From NCBI GenBank assembly GCA_005503215.1, contig SCNS01000006.1, positions 146,131 to 210,130 on the forward strand: DNA of 64,000 nt. Direction: 5' to 3'. The stretch comes from Sphingomonadaceae bacterium 3R27C6. Its GTDB lineage: Bacteria > Pseudomonadota > Alphaproteobacteria > Sphingomonadales > Sphingomonadaceae. Shown here one piece after another: positions 53,418 to 62,151 of this stretch. The notes below the pieces were generated by a model. That model had not been told where the DNA came from and ran no database searches. It saw only the letters and a program-made list of their open reading frames with translations. Every line of letters starts with the position of its first letter. Positions within the stretch are counted from its first letter, which is position 1. The position numbers were made by a program, and so were the translations under genes.

Positions 53418-54463
53418 GCCGCGACCCGCGCACCGGCGATCGCCTCGCGCGGCGGCTCCGACGGAACAAAGGTCAGCGCCTTCGCGAATTGTGTGGTGCA
53501 GCTCGCCCAGCTGTACCGCGCGCCGAGCGCTTCGGCATCGGCGCGCTTGCACGCGAGCGCCAAGTCGATCGCGCGGCCCAGATCGTCGTCGAGCGCGCCC
53601 GCGCCACCCGTCACGATGTCGCCCGGGCCCGGGACCGGATAGGCGGCCACCGGCGTTCCGCAGCTCATGGCCTCGATGATCACGAGGCCGAAGGTGTCGG
53701 TGCGGCTGGGAAAGACGAAGACGTCGGCGCCCGCATAGGCCGAGGCCAGCGCTTCGCCGCCGAGCTTGCCGAGGAACAGGGCTTCGGGATACCGCGCCTT
53801 CAGTTCGGCGAGCGCGGGGCCTTCGCCGACAATCACCTTCGTGCCCGGCCGGTCGCATTCGAGGAAAGCGCCGATATTCTTCTCGACCGCGACGCGCCCG
53901 ACATAAAGCTGGATCGGCCGCGCCAGCCCCGCATAGGCCGGGTGCGGCGCGCGATCGGGGCGGAACAGGTCGTGGTCCACCCCACGCTCCCACATCATCG
54001 TCTGCGTTAGGCCCTGCTCGGCCAGCTCGCGCGCGAGGCTGCGCGTCGCGACCATGATGTGCCGCGCGGGACGGTGAAACCAGCGGATGAAGCGCCATAT
54101 GAAGGCGGGCGAGACGGGCAACCGCGCCGCGACATATTCGGGAAAGCGCGTGTGATAGGCGGTGGTGAACGGAAAATTGTTCGTCAGGCACCAGCGCCGC
54201 GCCGCCATGCCGAGCGGCCCTTCGGTCGAGATATGGATCGCCTGCGGCGCGAAAGCGCGAATATGCCGCCCGATCTTGCGTCGGCCCGCCAGCGCGAGCC
54301 GGATTTCGGGATAGGAGGGGCAGGGGAGCGAACGGAACAGGTCGGGCGAAATGACCCCGACCTCATGCCCCGCGGCGCGCAGTTCGCCGACCGTCGCCTG
54401 CAATGTGCGGACGACGCCGTTGACCTGCGGCTCCCATGCGTCGGTGACGATCAGGATCCTCAT
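53414..54463 (-). CDS. Glycosyltransferase family 4 (mannosyltransferase-like)
   Basis: A 349-aa GT-B glycosyltransferase. The N-terminal motif VTDAWEPQVNGVVRTLQ and the donor-site block FPSRTDTFGLVIIEAMSCGT (EX7E-type) place it near GDP-mannose-dependent alpha-mannosyltransferases such as MgtA/PimB. It works on the cytosolic face of the membrane. The LpxH-like phosphoesterase gene lies 12 bases upstream, so the two are probably co-transcribed and act in glycolipid or lipid A-related metabolism. The acceptor is unknown. Confidence 0.9.
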   Translation of the reverse strand: MRILIVTDAWEPQVNGVVRTLQATVGELRAAGHEVGVISPDLFRSLPCPSYPEIRLALAGRRKIGRHIRAFAPQAIHISTEGPLGMAARRWCLTNNFPFTTAYHTRFPEYVAARLPVSPAFIWRFIRWFHRPARHIMVATRSLARELAEQGLTQTMMWERGVDHDLFRPDRAPHPAYAGLARPIQLYVGRVAVEKNIGAFLECDRPGTKVIVGEGPALAELKARYPEALFLGKLGGEALASAYAGADVFVFPSRTDTFGLVIIEAMSCGTPVAAYPVPGPGDIVTGGAGALDDDLGRAIDLALACKRADAEALGARYSWASCTTQFAKALTFVPSEPPREAIAGARVAA

Positions 54464-54475
54464 GCGGCCATATCC

Positions 54476-55357
54476 TTATGCCGCACGCGCCGGAGCGGGC
54501 AGTTTCAGCGGCGTCGGCGCGGTGCGGCTCGCGACCTCTTCGGCCCAGTGCAGGATTTCCATCGTGCCGTCATGATGTTCGACCAGCGCGGTGCAGCCTT
54601 CGACCCAGTCGCCGTCGTTATAATATTCGGTGCCCTCGATCGCGCGCATCTCGGCGCTGTGGATATGGCCGCACACGACGCCGTCGACCCCGCGCGAGCG
54701 CGCGGCGTGGGCGACGACTTCCTCATAGCGGCCGATGAACTGGACCGCGTTCTTGACCTTGTGCTTGGCGACCATCGACAGCGACCAATAGGGCAGGCCG
54801 AACGCGCTGCGGATGCGGTTGACGACCACATTGCACTTCATCAGCGCGGTGTAGGCGGCGTCGCCGACGAAGGCGAGCCAGCGGTGCGCGAGCATCACCG
54901 CGTCGAATTCGTCGCCATGCACGACGAGCAGTTTGCGGCCGTCGGCGGTTTCGTGGATCGCCTCGCGGCGAATCTCGACCCCGCCGAAATCGAAGCCGTC
55001 AAAAGGCTTCACCATCTCGTCATGGTTGCCGGGGACATAGACGACGCGGGTGCCGCGCTTCGCGCGCTTCAGCACGCGCCACACGACGTCATTATGCTCG
55101 GGCGGCCAGAAATGCCGCTTCTTGAGCCGCCAGCCGTCGATGATATCGCCGACGAGGTAGAGCGTCTCGCAATCGACATGGTCGAAGAAATCGATCAGCA
55201 TCGCGGCGTTGCAGCCGCGCGTGCCGAGGTGGATGTCGCTGACCCAGACGGTGCGATAGCTCCGCCGCTCGCCGATCACGCGTTCGGGAATATGCGGGTC
55301 GCTGGTGAACGGGTCGGGAAAACGCGCGGGGATGGGCAGGGTCGAAATCGTGGCCAT
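54476..55357 (-). CDS. LpxH-like metallophosphoesterase
   Basis: A 293-aa calcineurin-like phosphoesterase annotated in many genomes as UDP-2,3-diacylglucosamine diphosphatase. The metal-site motifs occur in order: SDIHLGTRG, VGDIIDGW, PGNHDE, VVHGDEFD and GHIHSAEM. Classic LpxH is about 240 aa, so this is a longer relative, and true lipid A function is uncertain. I chose ATG 55357 over 55390. It is followed 12 bases later by a glycosyltransferase. Confidence 0.88.
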   Translation of the reverse strand: MATISTLPIPARFPDPFTSDPHIPERVIGERRSYRTVWVSDIHLGTRGCNAAMLIDFFDHVDCETLYLVGDIIDGWRLKKRHFWPPEHNDVVWRVLKRAKRGTRVVYVPGNHDEMVKPFDGFDFGGVEIRREAIHETADGRKLLVVHGDEFDAVMLAHRWLAFVGDAAYTALMKCNVVVNRIRSAFGLPYWSLSMVAKHKVKNAVQFIGRYEEVVAHAARSRGVDGVVCGHIHSAEMRAIEGTEYYNDGDWVEGCTALVEHHDGTMEILHWAEEVASRTAPTPLKLPAPARAA

Positions 55358-55508
55358 GTCACACTCCGTAAGCAGCCTCGGGCTGCCCACGGCCTAGACA
55401 GGAGATTTGTTACACCCTGCGATTCAAAGTCGCGACAATTCAGGGACGGTTCGGCGTCACTTCCATGACGTTGCCTATTTGACACATATGCGGTTAACCA
55501 TGATCCAA

Positions 55509-56942
55509 TCAGGTTCGCCGGATCACCAGGTTCCTGATTTCGCTCATATCCTCCATGGCAAAGCGCACGCCTTCGCGGCCGAGTCCGCTGTCCTTTACCC
55601 CGCCATAGGGCATATTGTCGACGCGGTACGAGGACACATCGTTGACGACGATGCCGCCGACGTCGAGATGATCCCACGCATCGAGCACTTTGTGGATGTC
55701 GCGCGTGAACAGCCCGGCCTGCAGCCCGAACTTGCTGTCGTTCACCTCGGCGAGCGCGGCTTCCCAGTCGGTGAATTTCGACAGGATGACGACGGGACCA
55801 AAGGCTTCCTCGCGCACGACGTCGGTATCGGTCGGCACATTTTCGAGCAGCGCGGCCTCCAGCATATTGCCCTCGCACCCGCCGCCCGCGAGCAGCGTCG
55901 CGCCCGCGGCGACCGCATCGTCGATCCAGCCTTTCAACCGCTGCGCTTCCTTCACCGAGATCATCGGGCCGATGAAGGTATCGCGCAGTTTCGGATCGCC
56001 CGATTTCAGCGTCTTGACCTTCGCGGTCAGCATGTCGCGGAATCTGTCGTAGATCTCTTCATGGATGATCACGCGCTGCACATGGATACAGCTCTGCCCC
56101 GACTGGTAATAGCCGCCGAAGATGATGCGGGCGAGCGCATGGTCGAGGTCGGCGTCCTTGTCGACGACGACCGCGGCGTTGCCCCCGAGTTCGAGCACGA
56201 CCTTCTTCTTGCCCGCCTTCGCCTTCAGGTCCCAGCCGACGCCGGGCGATCCGGTGAAACTGAGCAATTTCAGCCGCTCGTCGGTGGTGAACAGGTCGGC
56301 GCCGGCGCGCGTCGCGGGCAGGATGCTGAACGCGCCCTCGGGCAAGATGTCGCACTCGGCGAGTACTTCGCCCATGATGATCGCGCCGAGCGGCGTGAGC
56401 GACGCGGGTTTCATCACGAACGGACAGCCGATCGCTATCGCCGGCGCGATCTTGTGCGCCGCGAGGTTCAGTGGAAAGTTAAACGGTGAAATAAAGCTGC
56501 ACGGCCCGATCGGCACGCGCTTCCACATCCCCATATAGCCCTTGGCGCGCGCCGAAATGTCGAGCGGCTGGACCTCGCCATAATTGCGCGTCGCTTCCTC
56601 GGCGGCGATGCGGAAAGTATCGATCAGGCGCGTGACCTCGCCCTCGCTGTCGGCGATCGGCTTCCCCGCCTCGACGCACAGCGCATAGGCGAGTTCGTCG
56701 AACCGCTCCTGGAACCGCCCGACGCAATGGGTGAGCACATCGCGCTTCTCGAAGCTCGCGAGCCGCGCCATCGGCTCGGCAGCGCGGACGGCACCCGCGA
56801 TCGCCTCGTCGATCACATCGGGGGTTGCCAGCGCGGTGCGGAACGCGACCTCGCCGGTGAACTTGTCGATCACCTCAAGGTCGGTGTTCGGCTGCACCGC
56901 CTTGTTGTTGAGATAGAGCGGATAGACGTCTTTGAGTTTCAT
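55509..56942 (-). CDS. NAD(P)-dependent aldehyde dehydrogenase
   Basis: A 477-aa ALDH superfamily enzyme. The catalytic Cys is in YYQSGQSCIHVQRV, the general-base Glu in VLELGGNAAVVVD, and the cofactor loop is FTGSPGVGWDLKAK. It oxidises an aldehyde to an acid in the cytosol. I chose ATG 56942, since the upstream open frame runs into a palindromic repeat. The preceding gene encodes an acetolactate-synthase-like ThDP enzyme; a decarboxylase that makes an aldehyde followed by this enzyme is a plausible pair. Confidence 0.93.
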   Translation of the reverse strand: MKLKDVYPLYLNNKAVQPNTDLEVIDKFTGEVAFRTALATPDVIDEAIAGAVRAAEPMARLASFEKRDVLTHCVGRFQERFDELAYALCVEAGKPIADSEGEVTRLIDTFRIAAEEATRNYGEVQPLDISARAKGYMGMWKRVPIGPCSFISPFNFPLNLAAHKIAPAIAIGCPFVMKPASLTPLGAIIMGEVLAECDILPEGAFSILPATRAGADLFTTDERLKLLSFTGSPGVGWDLKAKAGKKKVVLELGGNAAVVVDKDADLDHALARIIFGGYYQSGQSCIHVQRVIIHEEIYDRFRDMLTAKVKTLKSGDPKLRDTFIGPMISVKEAQRLKGWIDDAVAAGATLLAGGGCEGNMLEAALLENVPTDTDVVREEAFGPVVILSKFTDWEAALAEVNDSKFGLQAGLFTRDIHKVLDAWDHLDVGGIVVNDVSSYRVDNMPYGGVKDSGLGREGVRFAMEDMSEIRNLVIRRT

Positions 56943-56953
56943 GCGCTTACTCC

Positions 56954-57069
56954 CCCCTCCCGCTTGCGGGAGGGGTCGGGGGTGGGCCAGCGGCGGTGAA
57001 GTAGCCCACCCCGCTGCGACTAGCGAACGAGTTCGCAAGTCTCGCTGCCCCTCCCGCAAGCGGGAGGGG
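56954..57069. repeat. Paired GC palindromes between ALS and ALDH genes
   Basis: Two 22-base perfect palindromes, CCCCTCCCGC-TT-GCGGGAGGGG (56954-56975) and CCCCTCCCGC-AA-GCGGGAGGGG (57048-57069), bracket an inner repeat GGTGGGC…GCCCACC and GCGAAC-GA-GTTCGC (57023-57036). This is a REP-like intergenic element, of a sort common in sphingomonad genomes. It may reduce read-through or stabilise mRNA ends. Confidence 0.75.
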
Positions 57070-57077
57070 AGATGAAT

Positions 57078-58724
57078 TTACAATTCCTTCGACAACCTTT
57101 TGATGTCGTTGTTCAAAATCTGGTCGTTCTCCGAATAATCGACCGGGCAGTCGATCAGATGCACCCCCGGCGTGCTCAGCGTATGCGCCAGCAATTCCTT
57201 CAGATGCGCCGCGCTCTCGACGCGGTGACCGTGCGCACCATAAGCCTCGGCATATTTGACGAAATCGGGGTTGCCATAGGTCAGCCCCCAATCCTTGAAG
57301 CCCATGTTCGCCTGCTTCCAGCGGATCATGCCATAGCTGTTGTCGTTGAGGATCAGCACGGTGATGTTGAGCCCGAGGCGCACCGCGGTCTCCATCTCCT
57401 GGCTGTTCATCATAAAGCCGCCGTCGCCGCAGATCGCCATAACCTTGCGTTCCGGATAGACCATCGCCGACATCATCGCCGACGGCAGGCCGGCACCCAT
57501 CGTCGCGAGTGCATTGTCGAGCAGCACGGTGTTCGGCTTGCACGCGGTATAACCGCGCGCGAACCAGATCTTGTACACGCCATTGTCGAGGCAGATGATC
57601 CCGTCGTCGGGCATCGCGTCGCGCACCGATTGCACCAGATGCGGCGGGAAGATCGGGAAGCGCTCGTCCTTCGCCAGCGGCGCGGTGTGCGCGACCTCGG
57701 CTTGGCGATAGGCGAGGAGATGATCGAACTTCCACCCGCCGTTGGGGACGATGTCCTCCTTCATCTGCCAGATCGCGTTGGCGATATCGCCGATGACCTC
57801 GATGTTCGGGAAATAGACCGGATCGACCTCGGCGGTCTTGCTCGACACATGGATCACCGTCGGGCCGCCGCGTTGCATGAAGAAGGGCGGCTTTTCGATC
57901 ACGTCGTGGCCGAGGTTGACGATGCAATCCGACGCTTCGACCGCGCGGTGGACGAAATCGCCCGATGACAGCGCGGCGCAGCCCAAAAATTTCGGATGCC
58001 GCTCGTCGATCACGCCCTTGCCGAGCTGCGTCGTCAGGAAGGGGATGCCGGTCTTTTCGATGAATTGCAGCAGCATGCGCCCGGTCATCGTGCGGTTGGC
58101 GCCGGCCCCGATGACGAGCACGGGCGAAGTCGCCTTTTCGAGCGCCTTCACCGCCTCGCGGATCGATTTCACATCGGCGTTCGGGCGCCGCGAGTGGCTG
58201 CGCTTCAGCGGCAGGCTGTCGGTATGTTCGTCGGCGATATCCTCGGGCAGTTCGATATGCACCGCGCCGGGCTTTTCTTCCTCGGCAAGGCGGAAGGCTT
58301 CGCGCACGCGGCTCGGGATATTGTCCGAAGATGCCATCTGGTGCGTATATTTGGTGATCGGCCCCATCATCGCGACGACGTCGAGGATCTGGAAGCGGCC
58401 CTGTTTCGATTTCTTGATCGGTTTCTGGCCCGTGATCATCATCATCGGCATGCCGCCGAGTTGCGCATAGGCCGCCGCGGTGACGAAGTTCGTCGCGCCG
58501 GGCCCCAATGTCGCGAGGCAGACGCCGGTCTTGCCGGTATGACGTCCGTATGTCGCGGCCATGAAGCCCGCGCCCTGTTCGTGCCGCGTCAGGATCAGCT
58601 TGATCTTCTTCGATCGCGACAGGCTGTCGAGGAAGTCGAGATTCTCTTCGCCCGGAACGCCGAAGATATATTCGACGCCTTCTTCCTCCAGGCATTCGAT
58701 GAACAGGTCGGATGCTTTTTTCAT
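57078..58724 (-). CDS. Acetolactate synthase-like ThDP enzyme
   Basis: A 548-aa ThDP-dependent enzyme of the large-subunit acetolactate synthase type. The catalytic Glu is in LTRHEQGAGFMAA, and the ThDP motif is GDGGFMMNSQEMETAVRLGLN with NDNSYG. Blocks such as LATLGPGATNFVTAAAYAQL are ALS-like. No small regulatory subunit (ilvH) lies beside it, which suggests a catabolic enzyme (AlsS-like or a 2-oxoacid decarboxylase) rather than branched-chain biosynthesis. The aldehyde dehydrogenase gene follows after a palindromic repeat. Confidence 0.9.
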   Translation of the reverse strand: MKKASDLFIECLEEEGVEYIFGVPGEENLDFLDSLSRSKKIKLILTRHEQGAGFMAATYGRHTGKTGVCLATLGPGATNFVTAAAYAQLGGMPMMMITGQKPIKKSKQGRFQILDVVAMMGPITKYTHQMASSDNIPSRVREAFRLAEEEKPGAVHIELPEDIADEHTDSLPLKRSHSRRPNADVKSIREAVKALEKATSPVLVIGAGANRTMTGRMLLQFIEKTGIPFLTTQLGKGVIDERHPKFLGCAALSSGDFVHRAVEASDCIVNLGHDVIEKPPFFMQRGGPTVIHVSSKTAEVDPVYFPNIEVIGDIANAIWQMKEDIVPNGGWKFDHLLAYRQAEVAHTAPLAKDERFPIFPPHLVQSVRDAMPDDGIICLDNGVYKIWFARGYTACKPNTVLLDNALATMGAGLPSAMMSAMVYPERKVMAICGDGGFMMNSQEMETAVRLGLNITVLILNDNSYGMIRWKQANMGFKDWGLTYGNPDFVKYAEAYGAHGHRVESAAHLKELLAHTLSTPGVHLIDCPVDYSENDQILNNDIKRLSKEL

Positions 58725-58917
58725 GCTACAGTCGCCCCCTCAGCCACGCACCCCATCGGTGCGGCCCCACGTCATGCCGGCGACCCCTCAGCATATATGT
58801 TGATACAGCGGCTCTCGTCGTCAGGCCGCGAGTCCCTGCTGCACCGGGAAGCGTTTGTAACGAGGGCAAAAGCCGTTGTCACCCTGCGCGCGGCCAGCGC
58901 GTTCGGGCGGCGTCCGA

Positions 58918-59442
58918 TCAGCGCCGGTCGACCCATATGTCGCGGTCGAGGCGCGCCGAAGCCGCCGAACCGGCGGGGATTTCGGCGCTGCGGCCGGTCG
59001 AAAGAAAGGGCAGGAGCAGAAAGGCGGCGGCGGTCGCTGCGTCGTCGCCGCCATCCTTTTCGCCGCGCGCCTCCAGCGTACCGCTGACGCGGAGCGGGCC
59101 ACCGGGCAATTCGGCATAGAGCAGCTGCACGTCGAGCTTGCCCGACCGGCCGAACGCACCGCGCTTTTCGGCGCGCGTCAGCTGGGCGACGACAATGGTA
59201 TCGGCGGGTATCGCGGTCGCCCCGTCGACGATCACGGGCACCGCGACTTTCAGGTAGAGAAGGTCGCCCTTGTCATTCTTCTTGGTCGAAACGGCATCGC
59301 GGGTGACAAGCTCGATCAGCGTGCCCGACGGCACGTGGAGGCGCGAAGCCGATGCGGCAGGTGCCGGGCCGGGCTCTTCACCGACGGCGGGATATGCGAG
59401 GACCAGCCCGATCGCGGCAAGAAAGGCGCGATGTTGTTTCAC
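58918..59442 (-). CDS. Exported protein of unknown function, copy A
   Basis: A 174-aa protein with a signal peptide ending near YPAVGEE. A beta-rich domain (HVPSGTLIELVTRDAVSTKK, LKVAVPVIVDGATAIPADTI, GRSGKLDVQLLYAELPGGPL) follows. The same pattern appears in the next gene, which it overlaps as ATGA, so the two are related and co-translated. The family is unknown to me; the pattern of a default value plus 'set to' strand resembles SH3-like envelope domains. Confidence 0.7.
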   Translation of the reverse strand: MKQHRAFLAAIGLVLAYPAVGEEPGPAPAASASRLHVPSGTLIELVTRDAVSTKKNDKGDLLYLKVAVPVIVDGATAIPADTIVVAQLTRAEKRGAFGRSGKLDVQLLYAELPGGPLRVSGTLEARGEKDGGDDAATAAAFLLLPFLSTGRSAEIPAGSAASARLDRDIWVDRR

Positions 59443-60005
59443 CGTGGGGTCGGCTTCGGGCGCGGAATTTCGGTGTCCTGTTCGACGAAGCCGGTCATCA
59501 GCTCGCCGGCCTTGATCTTGGCATTATTGCCTCGGGCGAGCAGGCCGAGCGGCCCCAGCGCGATGACGCCCAGCGCGGTCTCGGCGCCGCCGCCCGCACC
59601 CTTGGCGGTATTGTTGCCGCTGATCGGCACCCGGTATCCCTCGACGTCGACATAAAGCAGCCGCGCCTCCAGCGACCCCGATTTACCCGCACTGCCGCTC
59701 TTCTTCGCGGCCAGTACTTCGCCCCACGCGATCGTGCCGACGGGCAGCGCGAGGGCGCCGTCGACGAGCACCGGCTTGTCGACGCGCAACCTGAACCGAT
59801 GTCCTTGCGTGTGGGTCTTCGTCGTCACCTCCGACACCACCATGAAGTGAATCGGCGTATCGCGTTTCAGGACCAGCGGCACGATGGCGGGCTCGGCGGC
59901 GATCGCCGGGGCCGGTTCTGCTGCGTTGCTTGTTTCGACGGCGGCGGCGGACTGCGCCGATGCCGCAAGTAAAACGGCCACTGCCGCGCCAAATATCAAT
60001 GCCAT
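59439..60005 (-). CDS. Exported protein of unknown function, copy B
   Basis: A 188-aa exported protein related to copy A downstream: shared layout LKRDTPIHFMVVSEVTTKTH, LRVDKPVLVDGALALPVGTI, AGKSGSLEARLLYVDVEGYR. The signal peptide ends near QSAAAVE. The ATG at 60005 has GGGGGC upstream; the open frame continues further but without a better signal. It is divergent from the YbjQ-like gene across a 124-base gap. The C-terminus ends with GFVEQDTEIPRPKPTPR. Confidence 0.7.
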   Translation of the reverse strand: MALIFGAAVAVLLAASAQSAAAVETSNAAEPAPAIAAEPAIVPLVLKRDTPIHFMVVSEVTTKTHTQGHRFRLRVDKPVLVDGALALPVGTIAWGEVLAAKKSGSAGKSGSLEARLLYVDVEGYRVPISGNNTAKGAGGGAETALGVIALGPLGLLARGNNAKIKAGELMTGFVEQDTEIPRPKPTPR

Positions 60006-60129
60006 TGTCTGCCCCCTGCAACCCCGCGTCAGATAGGCCATGAATAGGCGAAGTTGCCAAGCCAGAATTTTGTTGACCCGGTTGAAAAGGAGAGAGAATT
60101 GTTGCGGGCTAACCAGGGGGGAGCAGACG

Positions 60130-60573
60130 ATGAAATATGCAAAGATTCTGGCGGTGGTGAGCATCGCCGCAATGGCGGTTTCGACACCCGCAATCGCGAA
60201 GAAAAAGGATGTCGCCTATGTGATGGTCAACGAGGAAATGGGTGTGCCCGTTTTCCCATATGACATCACCGACAAGCCGTACAAGATCATCGGCGTGGTG
60301 ACCGCGGGGGTCCGCAAGGCGACGATTTTCAGCAAGGAAGCATCGCAGCAGAAAATCTACAACGAGATTTGGGAACGCGGCGAAAAGCTGGGCGCCGATG
60401 CCGTGATCGGCGCCAAATATGGCGACAGCCGGATCACCGCGATGAGCTGGGGCAGCACCAAGGCCGGCGGCGTCGCGATCAAGTTCCTGACCGCGGAAGA
60501 GATTGCCGCGGGAGCAAAGGGCGACACGCTCGAAGGGTTCGATCCCGAGGCGTGGACCGGCAAGAAGAAATAG
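60130..60573 (+). CDS. Exported YbjQ-like protein
   Basis: A 147-aa protein with a signal peptide ending AIAKKK. The middle block YNEIWERGEKLGADAVIGAK resembles the YbjQ/UPF0145 (heavy-metal-binding-like) fold, where members oligomerise; function is unproven. GGGGGGAGCAG-type sequence precedes the ATG. A strong terminator lies 40 bases after the stop, so it is monocistronic. Confidence 0.75.
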   Translation: MKYAKILAVVSIAAMAVSTPAIAKKKDVAYVMVNEEMGVPVFPYDITDKPYKIIGVVTAGVRKATIFSKEASQQKIYNEIWERGEKLGADAVIGAKYGDSRITAMSWGSTKAGGVAIKFLTAEEIAAGAKGDTLEGFDPEAWTGKKK

Positions 60574-60612
60574 GGGCTTCCGGCGCAGGCCGGATGGCCT
60601 CACGAAGCAGGG

Positions 60613-60643
60613 AAGGGGAGCGGTGTTGCCGTTCCCCTTTTTT
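60613..60643 (+). terminator. Intrinsic terminator of the YbjQ-like gene
   Basis: An 11-base stem with one G-T pair (AAGGGGAGCGG/CCGTTCCCCTT) and a five-base loop runs into six T residues. It is a classic rho-independent terminator on the plus strand. Confidence 0.85.
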
Positions 60644-60673
60644 CGTTCGATCGACGGCCGGATAACCTCGCGA

Positions 60674-61168
60674 CTATTCGCCCTCCCAATAGCCCGGCGT
60701 CGCGGCATCGCGGCCGACCAGCAGGTCGAAGCCTGTGCCCGCAATGACCCTGGTCTTGCCGCTGTCGGGATATTCGATGACGTCGAGCTCGGGGCGGGTG
60801 CTGATCGCCAGATAGCGCAGCGGCTGCGTTCCGTCGTTGACGATCTGGTGCGCGCTGTCGGGGCCGCCCGCGGGGCAGGCCAGCATGTCCCCCGGCCCGA
60901 CCGGAGCGGACGCGCTCCCCTGCCGGAAGGACCCTGTGCCTTCGAGGATCACGAAAAGCTCTTCGGCCGCATGATGGTTGTGAAAGGGGAAGGCGCGCTT
61001 CCCAGGCGGTAGGACGAAGATGTTGCAACCGAGCCGCTCCATTCCCAACAGCGCCCCCGCCATGGCGACGTCGACGGCATAGCGTTCGGCTGCGGGGCCG
61101 GTCGCGCGGATCGGTTCGGGAAGCGGGGCGCACGCCTGGGTGAAGATATTGATCGATCGTGGGGGCAT
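60674..61168 (-). CDS. Cupin-domain protein
   Basis: A 164-aa single-domain cupin. The first metal motif is FPFHNHHAAEELFVILEGTG and the second is PAGGPDSAHQIVND; LPPGKRAFP supports the cupin fold. Cupins of this sort bind a metal and act as sugar or amino-acid-derivative isomerases, dioxygenases or sensors. A GGAGAAAATC ribosome site precedes the ATG at 61168. It is divergent from a LysR gene 84 bases away with a symmetric operator between, so it is probably that regulator's target. Confidence 0.9.
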   Translation of the reverse strand: MPPRSINIFTQACAPLPEPIRATGPAAERYAVDVAMAGALLGMERLGCNIFVLPPGKRAFPFHNHHAAEELFVILEGTGSFRQGSASAPVGPGDMLACPAGGPDSAHQIVNDGTQPLRYLAISTRPELDVIEYPDSGKTRVIAGTGFDLLVGRDAATPGYWEGE

Positions 61169-61229
61169 GATTTTCTCCTGACGGCTCGCCCTAGGCGGCC
61201 ACAGGCGCCAACGATATTGCATAAATCGC

Positions 61230-61250
61230 CATATATGCCATTCATATATG
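61230..61250. promoter_or_regulatory. Twin CATATATG operator
   Basis: Two copies of the self-palindromic 8-mer CATATATG are separated by five bases (CCATT), directly before the LysR start (61252). The arrangement is both a direct and an inverted repeat. It is the only AT-rich spot in the 84-base cupin/LysR gap and is a good candidate binding site. Confidence 0.5.
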
Positions 61251-61251
61251 A

Positions 61252-62151
61252 ATGATCAGAGATGTGGATTGGTCGCTTTACCGAAGCTTTCTCGCGGTGA
61301 TGGAGGCGGGGTCGCTGTCCGCCGCTGGCCGGCGGTTGCGGATCAGCCAGCCGACGATGGGCCGTCATATCAGGACGCTGGAAGCCGCGCTGGGCCAGAG
61401 CCTTTTCCTCCGCACGCCCGATGGGCTGTCCCCGACCGACGCGGCGCTCGCGCTGATGCCGCACGCAGAAGCGCTGGCCGATGCCGCCGGGGCGCTGACC
61501 CGTGCGGCGTCGGGCGGCCGCGACGCCATGGAGGGAAACATCCGGATCGCCGCCAGCGAAGTGACCGCGGCCGAGATATTGCCGCCGATCGTGCGCGGCA
61601 TGATGGACCGGTGGCCGGGACTCGTGATCGAGCTCGCGGTGTCGAACAGCGACGAAGATGTGATGCGCCGGGCGGCCGATATTGCGGTGCGCATGGCGCC
61701 GCCGCGGCAGGACGCGCTGGTCGCGGCGCGGATCGGCGGCTTCGAGCTCGGCCTCTATGCCCACCCCGCCTATTTGCGCGGCCGGCCGCCGGTCGAGCGG
61801 GCCGAAGACCTGCGAGGGCACCGGCTGATCGGGTTCGACCGCCCGTTCGCCTACACCGATCTTTTTCGCGTTGCGGGGAAGCGCATCGCGCGCGACGACT
61901 TCGCGCTGCGGTCCGACAGCGACATGGCGCAACTCGCGGCGATCCGGGCGGGGTGCGGGATCGGGGTGTGCCATGCGCCGCTGTCGGGCGGGTTGGTGCG
62001 CCTGCTTCCCGCCGATTTCGCGCCCGAGGTCGAGATGTGGCTGCTCATGCACCCCGACCTGCGCTCGTTAAGCCGCTTCGACCATGTCTTCGCCTATCTG
62101 GCCGATGCCTTGGCGCGTCATATCGCCGGCCCCGGCGGGGCGGCGAGCTAG
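61252..62151 (+). CDS. LysR-type regulator beside the cupin gene
   Basis: A 299-aa LysR regulator. The HTH is [20 protein letters not shown] and [20 protein letters not shown], and a C-terminal effector domain follows. The ATG at 61252 lies two bases after the twin CATATATG site, which would allow steric autoregulation. It is divergent from the cupin gene and its end overlaps the end of cobT by four bases. Confidence 0.92.
   Translation: MIRDVDWSLYRSFLAVMEAGSLSAAGRRLRISQPTMGRHIRTLEAALGQSLFLRTPDGLSPTDAALALMPHAEALADAAGALTRAASGGRDAMEGNIRIAASEVTAAEILPPIVRGMMDRWPGLVIELAVSNSDEDVMRRAADIAVRMAPPRQDALVAARIGGFELGLYAHPAYLRGRPPVERAEDLRGHRLIGFDRPFAYTDLFRVAGKRIARDDFALRSDSDMAQLAAIRAGCGIGVCHAPLSGGLVRLLPADFAPEVEMWLLMHPDLRSLSRFDHVFAYLADALARHIAGPGGAAS

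Noticed and set aside
50892..54191. A 1099-codon open frame on the minus strand across the TonB receptor and glycosyltransferase genes
   Set aside because: It is antisense to a well-supported receptor gene, has high Arg content typical of GC-rich shadow frames and shows no family motif.
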